From a virus, in the IMG/VR virus record IMGVR_UViG_3300027963_000324, positions 1 through 24,535 of that record: 24,535 bases of DNA. One strand, 5' to 3'. A model generated the notes under the pieces. It was given only the letters and a program-made list of their open reading frames with translations. It did no database searches and was not told where the DNA came from. The translations under genes were made by a program, and so were the position numbers. Positions 1 to 8,225 of the stretch are shown in pieces. Position 1 is the first letter of the stretch, and every line of letters begins with the position of its first letter.

Positions 1-2
1 CC

Positions 3-1499
3 GAAGAGCAGACGTTGATGACGCGGTTGTGGTCACCCGCGATAGCGAACGATCCTGAAGCGTTTGTACTGTTCGCGTTTCCTTGGGGCCAGCCCAACAC
101 ACCGTTAGCTAAGTTCAGCGGGCCGCGCAAATGGCAGCGCGAGATACTGCGTGACATTACTAAGCACATCAAAGTCAACGAAGGTAAAGTCAACATGGAC
201 ACGCTACGCGAAGCGGTGTCCAGCGGACGGGGTATTGGTAAGTCGGCGTTAGTTAGCTGGCTGATCTTGTGGATGCTGTCAACGCGGATCGGCTCGACGG
301 TCATTGTCAGCGCCAATAGCGAGGCGCAGTTAAGGTCGGTGACCTGGGGTGAGTTGACCAAGTGGCAAGCGATGATCATCAACTCCCATTGGTGGGAGAT
401 CAGCGCGACGAAGATCGTCCCGGCGCAATGGTTGACCGAACTGGTCGAGCGCGACTTAAAGAAAGGGACGCGCTACTGGGCAGCGGAAGGCAAACTCTGG
501 TCAGAAGAAAATCCCGACGCTTACGCCGGGGTACACAACCACGACGGGATGATGTTGATCTTTGACGAGGCCAGCGGTATCGCCGACGCGATCTGGTCAG
601 TCGGGGCTGGCTTCTTTACAGAGAACATTCTGGACCGCTATTGGTTCGCGTTTAGCAACCCCAGAAGAAACAGCGGGTACTTCTTTGAGACGTTTAATAG
701 TAAGCGTGATTTCTGGCAGACGCGCCAGATAGATGCGCGCACGGTCGAGGGGACGGACAAGCAGGTCTACGAGCAGATCATCGCGGAGTACGGCGAGGAT
801 TCGATCCAGGCGCGCGTGGAGGTGTACGGCGACTTCCCAAGCGCGGGCGAGGATCAGTTCATCTCGCCGATGATTGTCGAGGACGCATTCAAGCGACCTA
901 AATACAAAGACGAGACCGCGCCTATAGTAATAGGGGTTGATCCGGCAAGGGGTGGGTTGGACTCGACGGTAATTGTTGTCAGACGCGGGCGTGACATTGT
1001 AGCGATCAAACGGTACAAAGGTGAAGATACGATGTCGATTGTCGGTCGTGTCATTGACGCAATTGACGAGTTTAAACCAACGCTAACTGTAATAGACGAA
1101 GGCGGTTTGGGTTACGGAATACTTGACAGACTAACCGAGCAACGGTATAAGGTGCGAGGAGTTAATTTTGGTTGGAAAGCCAAGAACCCCGTAATGTGGG
1201 GCAACAAGCGGGCTGAGATGTGGGGCGCGATGCGCGAGTGGTTAAAGACCGCCAGCATCCCGCAGGACAAGATGCTCAAGGATGATCTGGTTGGGCCGAT
1301 GAAAAAGCCCAACTCAGCGGGTACGATCTTTCTGGAAGGCAAGAAAGAAATGAAGTCTAGAGGATTGGCATCACCTGACGCAGCCGACGCGCTGGCGGTG
1401 ACCTTTGCTTATCCTGTAGCGCACCGTGAGTACGTTGAACGGCCCCGTACTATTACGATGAATCGTGACGCAATGGCCGGATCTTGGATGGGTGCATAA
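3..1499 (+). CDS. terL: Terminase large subunit (5' partial)
   Basis: This is the ATPase/nuclease motor that pumps and cuts phage DNA at the portal. Numbering from the TTG at 15, a Walker A motif SGRGIGKSA lies at about residues 70-78 and a Walker B LIFDEAS at about 181-187. The RNase H-like nuclease follows: D309 in GVDPARGG, D361 in TVIDEGG and D455/D458 in DAADAL. At least 494 aa is close to P22 gp2 (499 aa). The frame stays open to the left window edge (EEQTL before the first ATG at 18), and neither TTG 15 nor ATG 18 has a convincing ribosome site. The true start is therefore probably upstream. No small terminase gene is visible. The stop TAA shares its last base with the next ATG. Confidence 0.95.
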   Translation, partial: EEQTLMTRLWSPAIANDPEAFVLFAFPWGQPNTPLAKFSGPRKWQREILRDITKHIKVNEGKVNMDTLREAVSSGRGIGKSALVSWLILWMLSTRIGSTVIVSANSEAQLRSVTWGELTKWQAMIINSHWWEISATKIVPAQWLTELVERDLKKGTRYWAAEGKLWSEENPDAYAGVHNHDGMMLIFDEASGIADAIWSVGAGFFTENILDRYWFAFSNPRRNSGYFFETFNSKRDFWQTRQIDARTVEGTDKQVYEQIIAEYGEDSIQARVEVYGDFPSAGEDQFISPMIVEDAFKRPKYKDETAPIVIGVDPARGGLDSTVIVVRRGRDIVAIKRYKGEDTMSIVGRVIDAIDEFKPTLTVIDEGGLGYGILDRLTEQRYKVRGVNFGWKAKNPVMWGNKRAEMWGAMREWLKTASIPQDKMLKDDLVGPMKKPNSAGTIFLEGKKEMKSRGLASPDAADALAVTFAYPVAHREYVERPRTITMNRDAMAGSWMGA

Positions 1500-1627
1500 T
1501 GCTCAAAAAGTCTACTAGCGCAAAAGCATTTAAAGAAAACATTAAGACTGAAGTAAAAGCCGGTAAGCCGGTCAAGCAAGCAGTCGCAATTGCATACGCA
1601 ACCAAACGAGCGGCGGCTAAGAAATGA
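1499..1627 (+). CDS. Small basic phage protein with KPVKQAVAIAYA motif
   Basis: A 42-aa, Lys/Ala-rich protein begins at an ATG overlapping the terminase stop by one base (TAATG), implying translational coupling. It carries the motif GKPVKQAVAIAYATKR at residues 22-37. From memory, this signature recurs in short proteins of many tailed phages near packaging genes, of unknown function. The net charge is strongly positive, so nucleic-acid contact is conceivable, but that is inference. It is too short for usual ORF cut-offs. The motif and the tight overlaps on both sides are the reasons to call it real. Confidence 0.72.
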   Translation: MLKKSTSAKAFKENIKTEVKAGKPVKQAVAIAYATKRAAAKK

Positions 1628-1770
1628 AGCCCGGACTCTACGCCAATATAAACGCTAAAAAAGCACGTATCGCTGCTGGCTCTGGCGAGAAGATGCGTAA
1701 ACCCGGAACTCCCGGAGCGCCAACAGCTAAAGACTTCAAAGAGTCTGCAAAGACGGCGAAAAAGAAGTGA
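1624..1770 (+). CDS. Small basic phage protein (MKPGLYANI type)
   Basis: A 48-aa lysine-rich protein starts inside the stop of the previous gene (ATGA overlap) and ends inside the start of the next (GTGA overlap). It opens with MKPGLYANINAKKARI, followed by GSGEKMRKPG and ending in Lys-rich AKTAKKK. I recognise this from memory as a recurrent phage miniprotein of unknown function, typically found beside other small basic genes near terminase and portal. No membrane segment or Cys motif is present. Position within a four-gene overlapping chain supports expression. Confidence 0.74.
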   Translation: MKPGLYANINAKKARIAAGSGEKMRKPGTPGAPTAKDFKESAKTAKKK

Positions 1771-2024
1771 AAAAAGGCGTATCGTTATCGGTCGGGCGTG
1801 GTGAGAAGTTGCCAGTTAGCAAGGGCGCTGGCCTGACCGCCAAAGGGCGTGAGAAGTACAACGCCGCAACTGGTAGTAATTTGAAAGCACCAGCGCCCAA
1901 TCCGAAGACGGAAGCCGATAAGGGTAGGAAGTCTAGCTTCTGCGCTAGAATGGAAGGGGTTGTAGCCCACGCCAAAGGCGATGCCGAGCGGGCTAAAGCG
2001 TCACTTAAACGCTGGAAGTGTTGA
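1767..2024 (+). CDS. Small basic Cys-containing protein, DUF6321-like
   Basis: An 85-aa protein starts at a GTG that overlaps the preceding TGA (GTGA). It has GAGLTAKGREKYNAATG at residues 21-37, then KGRKSSFCARMEGV at about 52-65, and ends with SLKRWKC. The order GLTAKGR...KYN...SFCARM...KWKC matches what I recall of DUF6321, a phage family of unknown function with two conserved cysteines (FCARM and the terminal KC). The pattern suggests a small metal or disulfide site, which is inference. Its stop shares one base with the portal ATG (TGATG). Confidence 0.78.
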   Translation: MKKGVSLSVGRGEKLPVSKGAGLTAKGREKYNAATGSNLKAPAPNPKTEADKGRKSSFCARMEGVVAHAKGDAERAKASLKRWKC

Positions 2025-4195
2025 TGGCTGACTACACTGGTATTAACGCTGTTGGCAACGTCGCACTGGGTGGCAAACCACTCAAGAGCGACTCAGATGT
2101 GTTGTCAACAGCGCGAGATCGCCTGTCGATGGCAATCTCGGCGTACTCTGAGAGTCGAGAGGATGAGCTAGACGACCTGCGGTTTTACGCAGGTAGCCCT
2201 GATAACCAGTGGCAATGGCCGGCAGATGTGCTGGCGACCCGTGGTGCGGTGCAGGGTCAGACGATTAACGCTCGGCCATGCTTGACAATTAACAAGCTAC
2301 CGCAGCACGTACATCAGATTACCAACGATCAGCGCCAGAATCGGCCTAGTGTCAAGGTCATTCCGGTTGATGACAACGCGGACGTTGAGGTCGCCGAGAT
2401 TTTCAACGGCATGATTCGGCATATCGAGTACATCTCGGATGCAGATGTGGCCTACGATACTGCTTGCGAGAACCAAGTTGCGTATGGCGAAGGTTATATT
2501 CGGATTCTGACCGAGTATTGCGACGACGATACGTTTGACCAAGACATCAAGATTGCGCGGGTTCGCAATAGTTTCTCGGTCTACATGGACCCGCTGATTC
2601 AGGACCCATGCGGCAGTGATGCCGAGTGGTGTTTTATCACTGAGGACTTGTCTAAAGCCGAATACGCGCGGTTGTTTCCTAACGCATCTCCACTCTCTAC
2701 GCTTGAGACGCTGGGTGTAGGGGATCAGAACCTGAGCCAGTGGCTAAATACCGATACGATTCGTATTGCTGAGTATTTTTATTGCGAATACGACACGCAG
2801 ACGTTGAATTTGTATCCTGGTAATGTGACTGCGTTCCAAGGAACGCCGGAAGACAAAGAGTTGCGGGCGGTTTACGGCAAACCGAAGAAGTCGCGCCAAG
2901 CGGATCGCAAGAAGATTTGCTGGACAAAGATTAACGGCTACGAAATCCTTGAAAAGCAGGAATGGGCCGGTAGTTGCATCCCTGTTGTGCGGGTGATTGG
3001 CAACGAATACGAGGTTGAGGGTCGGATTTACATTAGTGGGTTGGTGCGTAACGCCAAAGATGCACAACGGATGTACAATTATTGGACTAGCCAAGAGGCA
3101 GAAATGCTGGCGCTGGCTCCAAAGGCCCCGTTTATTGGTTATGGCGGTCAGTTTGAGGGGTACGAGACCCAGTGGAAGACCGCAAACACAAATAACTGGC
3201 CTTATTTGGAGGTCAACCCGGACGTAACGGACGGTCAAGGCGCGATATTGCCGCTGCCCCAACGGGCGCAGCCGCCAATGGCGTCATCTGGCCTGTTGCA
3301 AGCTAAAGTTGGTGCTTCCGAGGACATCAAGTCTGCTACGGGGCAGTACAACGCCTCGTTGGGCATGACATCTAACGAGCGTTCTGGCAGAGCTATTCTG
3401 GCCCGCCAGCGTGAGGGTGATGTTGGTACTTACCACTACCAAGACAACCTAGCACGGGCTGTACGGTACGTTGGTCGCCAGTTGGTGGACATGATCCCCA
3501 AAATTTACGACACGCAGCGCATTGCCAGAATCATTGGGTTGGACGGCGAGACGAAGATGGTCAAGATTGACCCGACTCAGGCCGAACCAGTGCGTAAGAT
3601 CCAGAATCAAGAAGGAATTGTGATTGATAAGATCTACAATCCTTCGGTTGGCAAGTACGACGTAGTGGTTGCAACGGGTCCGGGGTACGCCACTAAGCGT
3701 CAAGAGGCACTTGAGGCGATGGCGCAGCTACTGCAAGGTAACCCGCAATTGTGGGCGGTGGCTGGCGATCTGTTCGTTAAGAACATGGACTGGCCTGGGG
3801 CGCAGGAAATGGCAAAGCGGTTTGCCAAGACGATTGATCCCAAGCTCATGGGTGATGCCGAGGATAATCCAGCTTTGCAAGCAGCACAGCAGCAGATGCA
3901 AGCGATGGCGGCAGAATTGGATCAGTTGCACAATATGCTGCAAAATGTCGGCAAGTCTATGGAAGCGCAGGACATGGAGCGCAAGGACTTTGAGGCGCAG
4001 ATTAAAGCGTACCAAGCTGAGACGCAACGTATTAGCGCTGTTCAGGCGGGTATGTCCGAAGAGCAGATCCAAGACATTGCAATGGGCGTGGTCGCTGCGG
4101 CTATTGAGTCTCAGAACCTTATGAATCAAATGCCTGAAATGCGTGAGGAATCCATGCCGATGGAAATGATGCCTTCTGAAGGGATGATGCAATGA
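2024..4195 (+). CDS. Portal protein (P22-like)
   Basis: A 723-aa protein, nearly the size of P22 gp1 (725 aa), in the expected position after terminase. The portal is the dodecameric DNA channel at the capsid vertex that docks terminase. Visible features are a charged N-terminus with LRFYAGSPDNQW, the core INKLPQHVHQITNDQRQNRP, and a Gln/Met-rich helical C-terminus from about residue 610 that could form the barrel. I chose ATG 2024 over the in-frame GTG at 2018 because it overlaps the preceding TGA and follows GGAAG. The Met-rich tail (PMEMMPSEGMMQ) is compositionally odd. The stop overlaps the next gene by 4 bases. Confidence 0.93.
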   Translation: MADYTGINAVGNVALGGKPLKSDSDVLSTARDRLSMAISAYSESREDELDDLRFYAGSPDNQWQWPADVLATRGAVQGQTINARPCLTINKLPQHVHQITNDQRQNRPSVKVIPVDDNADVEVAEIFNGMIRHIEYISDADVAYDTACENQVAYGEGYIRILTEYCDDDTFDQDIKIARVRNSFSVYMDPLIQDPCGSDAEWCFITEDLSKAEYARLFPNASPLSTLETLGVGDQNLSQWLNTDTIRIAEYFYCEYDTQTLNLYPGNVTAFQGTPEDKELRAVYGKPKKSRQADRKKICWTKINGYEILEKQEWAGSCIPVVRVIGNEYEVEGRIYISGLVRNAKDAQRMYNYWTSQEAEMLALAPKAPFIGYGGQFEGYETQWKTANTNNWPYLEVNPDVTDGQGAILPLPQRAQPPMASSGLLQAKVGASEDIKSATGQYNASLGMTSNERSGRAILARQREGDVGTYHYQDNLARAVRYVGRQLVDMIPKIYDTQRIARIIGLDGETKMVKIDPTQAEPVRKIQNQEGIVIDKIYNPSVGKYDVVVATGPGYATKRQEALEAMAQLLQGNPQLWAVAGDLFVKNMDWPGAQEMAKRFAKTIDPKLMGDAEDNPALQAAQQQMQAMAAELDQLHNMLQNVGKSMEAQDMERKDFEAQIKAYQAETQRISAVQAGMSEEQIQDIAMGVVAAAIESQNLMNQMPEMREESMPMEMMPSEGMMQ

Positions 4196-4554
4196 AGTGC
4201 GCGGATTTTGTAGGGCTGTTGTTCTTGGCGCGAGATGTAGCCCATAGCGTACATCTGAACACGCGCAGCTACAGCAAGCACAAGGCGCTTGGTCATTTTT
4301 ATGAGCTAATTGTTGAAGCGGCAGATGACTTTGCCGAAGCGTACCAGGGTCGGCACGGTTTGATCGGGCCGATCACGCTGATGACAGCCAAAAAAACAAC
4401 TAATATTGTTGAATTCTTAGAAGAGCAGTTGAAAGAAATTGAGGGTTGTCGGTACGAAATTGTTGACAAGACGGATATGTCTTTGCAGCAATTGATTGAT
4501 AACATTATAGAAATTTACCTTCGCGCCTTGTACCGTCTGAGGTTCTTGGCATGA
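4192..4554 (+). CDS. DUF5856-like helical protein
   Basis: A 120-aa, mostly helical protein is coupled to portal and fibre genes by ATGA overlaps at both ends. Conserved-looking segments are RDVAHSVHLNTRSYSKHKAL near residues 14-33, HFYELIVEAADDFAEAYQGR at about 36-55, and a C-terminal LQQLIDNIIEIYLRALYRLRF. This layout is what I recall of DUF5856, a family in phages and bacteria with a ferritin/Dps-like helical look. The His and Glu residues (H17, H21, H30, H36, E39, E43) could form a metal site, but that is unverified inference. Its role in a virion operon is unknown. Confidence 0.68.
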   Translation: MKCADFVGLLFLARDVAHSVHLNTRSYSKHKALGHFYELIVEAADDFAEAYQGRHGLIGPITLMTAKKTTNIVEFLEEQLKEIEGCRYEIVDKTDMSLQQLIDNIIEIYLRALYRLRFLA

Positions 4555-5405
4555 CATTAACTGTCAACCATTCAACCGCTGCCGATGGCTCGTTTAGCGC
4601 CACGGGAGCGACCGCGTGGAATGCAGCACATACGTTGTCTGGAACGATTGATATTGCCAACGGTGGAACTGGACAGACTACATCGACAGCGGCAATCAAT
4701 GCGTTGTTGCCAACTCAAGCCACTAATTCTGGTAAATATCTAACCACTGACGGAACCAACACTTCTTGGGCTACGGTTAGCGGTTCTGGGACGGTTACGA
4801 GCGTCTCAGTTGTGTCTGCAAATGGTTTGGCTGGGTCAGTAGCCAACGCTACTACAACGCCAGCCATAACGCTGTCTACAAGCATAACAGGGGTATTAAA
4901 AGGCAACGGCACGGCGATCAGCGCGGCCACTAGCGGGACTGATTACCAAGCACCTATTACGTTAACCACAACCGGAACATCTGGTGCGGCTACGTTTGTA
5001 AGCAACGTCTTAAATATTCCGCAATACACGGGTGGCGGTGGTGGAACTCCTGGCGGGTCTAACACCCAGATCCAATTTAATAATTCCGGTTCGTTTGGCG
5101 GGTCTGCAAATTTCACTTGGGATGGCACTAACGCTCAGTTAGGTTCACAAGGAGCGTTGCGGTTTGCTGATGCGGATAGCAGCAATTATGTAGCGTTTAA
5201 ATCCCCGGCTACGGTTGCCACAAACGTGACTTGGACGTTGCCAAGTGCAGATGGGGCATCTTCGCAGGTGCTTTCTACCAATGGTTCTGGCACGTTGTCT
5301 TGGGTAACTCAAAGCGGTGGTGGAGGCGGCAGTCCGAATTTGGACGGTGGAACACCATCAAGTAATTATGGCGGTATTACCGCAATTGACGGAGGTACAC
5401 CGTAA
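4551..5405 (+). CDS. Gly/Ser/Thr-rich tail fibre-like protein
   Basis: A 284-aa low-complexity beta-rich protein. It has the phage-fibre signature IANGGTGQTT at about residues 37-46, SGKYLTTDGTNTSWATVSG at about 61-79, then GTVTSVSVVSANG, two glycine linkers (TGGGGGTPGG and SGGGGGSP), and an ending DGGTPSSNYGGITAIDGGTP. Such modules form trimeric shafts in side fibres. No catalytic domain is visible. It is therefore a likely fibre shaft or adaptor for host recognition, by composition and context. The last codons GGA GGT also form the ribosome site of the following gene. Start ATG 4551 overlaps the upstream TGA. Confidence 0.75.
   Translation: MTLTVNHSTAADGSFSATGATAWNAAHTLSGTIDIANGGTGQTTSTAAINALLPTQATNSGKYLTTDGTNTSWATVSGSGTVTSVSVVSANGLAGSVANATTTPAITLSTSITGVLKGNGTAISAATSGTDYQAPITLTTTGTSGAATFVSNVLNIPQYTGGGGGTPGGSNTQIQFNNSGSFGGSANFTWDGTNAQLGSQGALRFADADSSNYVAFKSPATVATNVTWTLPSADGASSQVLSTNGSGTLSWVTQSGGGGGSPNLDGGTPSSNYGGITAIDGGTP
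5391..5395 (+). promoter_or_regulatory. Shine-Dalgarno GGAGG embedded in coding sequence
   Basis: GGAGG lies 9 bases before ATG 5405, inside the last codons (Asp-Gly-Gly-Thr-Pro) of the upstream fibre gene. It supports the 5405 start, and the same bases encode the terminal IDGGTP motif. Confidence 0.65.
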
Positions 5406-6229
5406 TGGCCGTTCAGATTCAACTTAGAAATGGTACTGCCGCGCAATGGACATCTGCCAATCCCACGCTTGCCGTTGGCGAATTAGGTGCTGAAACAGAT
5501 ACGGGCAAATTTAAAATTGGTACTGGGTCAACGGCTTGGAATAGCCTTGCCTATGCGGCGGTTGGTACTGTTACTTCCGTAGCGCAGTCATTTACCGGCG
5601 GTATTGTTTCGGTTGCGGGTTCTCCTGTTTCAACTTCGGGCACTTTGGCTTTGACGGTCGCCGGGACTAGCGGCGGAGTTCCATACTTTTCAAGCGGCAC
5701 GGCTTGGGCATCTTCTGCTGCATTGGCGGCAAATGCTTTGGTTATTGGTGGTGGTGCTGGCGCGGCCCCGGCAACGACCACGACCGGCACGGGTGTTTTG
5801 ACGTTCTTGGGGACGCCATCTAGCGCGAACTTGCTTTCGGCGATGACTGATGACACCGGCACTGGGCTGTTGGTCTTCAACAATGCTCCGGCGCTGACTA
5901 ATCCGACTGTTACGAACTACGTTGAGACGCTGTATTCGGCCAACACTAGCACGGCAATCACGGTTGATTTGACCAACGGAACTGTCCAGAACCTGACGCT
6001 GACGGGCAATGCAACGATCACAATGCCAACTGCTGTAGCTGGCAAATCGTTCATTATTATCCTCTCTCAGGACGCAACCGGAAGCCGGACGGTTACTTGG
6101 TCAACCGTATCTTGGCCTTCCGCAACCGCGCCAACAATCACCAGCACCGCGAGTAAACGGGATATTTTCTCGTTTTTCTCTAACGGTACAAGCTGGTTTG
6201 GAACAACACTCGGACAAAATTACACATAA
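5405..6229 (+). CDS. Tail fibre protein with Mtd_N-like N-terminal domain
   Basis: A 274-aa protein. Residues 1-50 (VQIQLRNGTAAQWTSANPTL, then GELGAETDTGKFKIGTGSTA) match the N-terminal domain known from the Bordetella phage major tropism determinant (Mtd_N) and many fibres, where it mediates trimerisation or attachment. The rest is a Gly/Thr/Ala-rich repeat region (GTVTSVAQSF, GTSGGVPYFSSGTAW), then a beta-rich C-terminal domain with LTGNATITMPT and RTVTWSTVSWPS. The role is probably receptor-binding or fibre extension. ATG 5405 overlaps the previous TAA by one base and is preceded by GGAGG. No Mtd lectin domain or variable repeat is apparent. Confidence 0.8.
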   Translation: MAVQIQLRNGTAAQWTSANPTLAVGELGAETDTGKFKIGTGSTAWNSLAYAAVGTVTSVAQSFTGGIVSVAGSPVSTSGTLALTVAGTSGGVPYFSSGTAWASSAALAANALVIGGGAGAAPATTTTGTGVLTFLGTPSSANLLSAMTDDTGTGLLVFNNAPALTNPTVTNYVETLYSANTSTAITVDLTNGTVQNLTLTGNATITMPTAVAGKSFIIILSQDATGSRTVTWSTVSWPSATAPTITSTASKRDIFSFFSNGTSWFGTTLGQNYT

Positions 6230-8223
6230 TGTTTGCTGCATCTAAATCAGGTCGAGTTGCCGCTGCCGCCGCCACTACGGACCCGTATTTTCCGTATGTC
6301 CCGTTGCTGTTGGAGACAACCAGCACTAACGGGCAGCAGAACAATACGTTTCTAGACTCCAGCACCAACGCATTCACCATCACCCGCAACGGAACCCCGA
6401 CGCAGGGGTCTGTGACTCCGTACTGGCCTAATGGGCAATGGAGTAATTTTTTTAATGGCAGTCCGGACTATTTATATAATAGCTCAAACAATGTAGCACT
6501 TCAAATGGGGACCGGCGATTATACAGTTGAGTTTTGGGCATATTCACTTGGATTTTTTTCTGGGTTTCCTGTTCTTTTAGAGATTGGTAGGCCGTCAGCA
6601 TCAGCGGGTGTTGGATTTCAAATTGACATAAACACAGCTGGTAATGTTGTTGTGTATGGAGGGACAGGAACCGGAACCTTATTGGTTACTTCTTCGCAAG
6701 CTATATCTCAATACAATTGGTGTCATATTGCGTTAGTTAGATCTAGCGCAGGAACAAAATTGTATATTAATGGTTCTCAATCTGGATCAACTGCGTCTGA
6801 TAGCACAAATTATACTAATGGCTATTTGTGGATTGGTGTTAACGCTGGTGGGGCAGCTTCATTTTATACCGGTTATCTTTCAAATATTCGCGTAGTCAAA
6901 GGCACGGCTGTCTACACCTCCAACTTTACGCCTAGCACAACCCCGCTCACGGCAATTACCAATACTTCGCTGCTGACCTGCCAAAGCAACAGGTTCATTG
7001 ACAACAGCGCTAACAACTTTACCATCACGGCGAACGGCACTCCCCGCGTCCAAGCATTCCAGCCGTTCTCACCGACTGCTTCGTACACCGCTGCGGCGTA
7101 TGGGGGAAGTGGGTATTTTAATGGAAGCACTGATTATTTAAGTCTTGCCGATAATACTGCGTTACAACTTGGTACGGGTGATTTTACAATTGAAGGATGG
7201 TTCTACATTTCTGGGGCCACTTCAACTGCATACAATTTAATTAGCAAGGGCGCGGCGGCAACTGGATGGTCGTTAAATACCACAACCGGCGCAAGGATTC
7301 AATTTAGTTATACGGCATCAAATTTGACAGGGGCAACCACAACTCTTGTACAAGGAGCGTGGTATCACATTGCTGTAGTTCGTTCTGGAAGCGCGTCTGG
7401 AAATTTAAAAATTTATATCAACGGAGTTCAAGAAATTGCAAGTGCAGGTGCGGTTAATGACGATTTTAACCAAACTAGCACAATGTACATTTCTGCCAGC
7501 AGAACTGCTACTTTGCCGTTAAATGGATATTCTTCAAATGTCCGGGTGGTAAAAGGCACAGCCGTTTACACCGCAGCTTTTACGCCTCCAACAACCCCAC
7601 TTACAGCAATTACTAACACCAGTCTTCTAGCTAACTACACCAACGCCGGGATCTACGACGCTGCGGTGCAGAACAATACGCTTACGGTCGGAGATGCCCA
7701 AGCATCAACCACGGTATCTAAGTGGTCGCCAACGAGCATGAAGTTTGATGGGACTGGGGATTGGTTGACGGCTATTGACAACCCGCAACTACAACTTGGC
7801 ACGGGAGATTTTACGATTGACGGATGGCTGTACCTATCTGCAAACGGCGTTGTTTACGGGCTTGTCAGCAAGGGAACGGCAACAACAGGATGGTCGGTCA
7901 ACGTAACAATATTAAACAAACTTCAGTTTAGCTATACGACGTCCAACTTGACTGGCACAACAACATTAGCCACAGGCACTTGGTATTATTTTGCTGTGGT
8001 GCGATCTGGCAGCGCAAGTGGGAACCTGAAGGTTTATCTAAATGGATCGGTTGATGCCACTAGCGGCGGCGCTGTGACGGACAACTTTAACCAAACAAAT
8101 ATTCTGTATGTTGGTGCAGATCGGGTTGGGGCAATGCCTGTAAACGGATACTTGCAAGACGTTCGGGTTACAAAATACGCTCGCACGATCACGACGCCAA
8201 CAGCAGCATTCCCAACGAGGTAA
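6229..8223 (+). CDS. Triple LamG/concanavalin-like lectin fibre protein
   Basis: A 664-aa protein with three LamG-type jelly-roll domains at about residues 72-235, 295-455 and 504-664. Each carries an LQ[ML]GTGD[YF]T[IV][ED] strand, a GxWYxxAVVRS-type strand (CHIALVRSS in copy 1), an LK[IV]Y[IL]NG-type strand and an R-V-K/T-K closing strand. Copies 1 and 2 each end in VVKGTAVYT followed by TPLTAITNTSLL. Linkers with NAFTITRNGTP and NNFTITANGTP precede copies 1 and 2. LamG folds bind glycans, so surface-sugar binding on the host is likely (inference). Copies 2 and 3 are visibly more alike than either is to copy 1. Base composition is uneven along the gene. It overlaps the previous stop (TAATG). 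Confidence 0.85.
   Translation: MFAASKSGRVAAAAATTDPYFPYVPLLLETTSTNGQQNNTFLDSSTNAFTITRNGTPTQGSVTPYWPNGQWSNFFNGSPDYLYNSSNNVALQMGTGDYTVEFWAYSLGFFSGFPVLLEIGRPSASAGVGFQIDINTAGNVVVYGGTGTGTLLVTSSQAISQYNWCHIALVRSSAGTKLYINGSQSGSTASDSTNYTNGYLWIGVNAGGAASFYTGYLSNIRVVKGTAVYTSNFTPSTTPLTAITNTSLLTCQSNRFIDNSANNFTITANGTPRVQAFQPFSPTASYTAAAYGGSGYFNGSTDYLSLADNTALQLGTGDFTIEGWFYISGATSTAYNLISKGAAATGWSLNTTTGARIQFSYTASNLTGATTTLVQGAWYHIAVVRSGSASGNLKIYINGVQEIASAGAVNDDFNQTSTMYISASRTATLPLNGYSSNVRVVKGTAVYTAAFTPPTTPLTAITNTSLLANYTNAGIYDAAVQNNTLTVGDAQASTTVSKWSPTSMKFDGTGDWLTAIDNPQLQLGTGDFTIDGWLYLSANGVVYGLVSKGTATTGWSVNVTILNKLQFSYTTSNLTGTTTLATGTWYYFAVVRSGSASGNLKVYLNGSVDATSGGAVTDNFNQTNILYVGADRVGAMPVNGYLQDVRVTKYARTITTPTAAFPTR
6418..8223 (+). 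repeat. Three degenerate linker-LamG repeat units
   Basis: Protein-level tandem repeats with lectin cores starting at about 6444, 7111 and 7738, a spacing of roughly 220 and 210 codons. Copies 2 and 3 share long stretches such as VVRSGSASGNLK, FSYT(A/T)SNLTG and DNFNQT/DDFNQT. The repeat is divergent at DNA level, so it is an old or diversifying duplication rather than a recent exact one. Confidence 0.75.
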
Positions 8224-8225
8224 TC

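Noticed and set aside
15-20. TTG 15 / ATG 18 as the real terminase start
   Set aside because: The frame continues open to the window edge and there is no purine-rich ribosome site close upstream, so the gene is treated as 5' partial.
3669-4124. 151-codon plus-strand frame inside the portal gene
   Set aside because: Arg/Trp/Cys-rich shadow of the portal reading frame with no independent signal.
5405-6229. Possible diversity-generating retroelement linked to the Mtd_N-like fibre
   Set aside because: No reverse transcriptase, no template/variable repeat pair and no adenine-biased variable C-terminus were seen in the window; Mtd_N alone is common in ordinary fibres.
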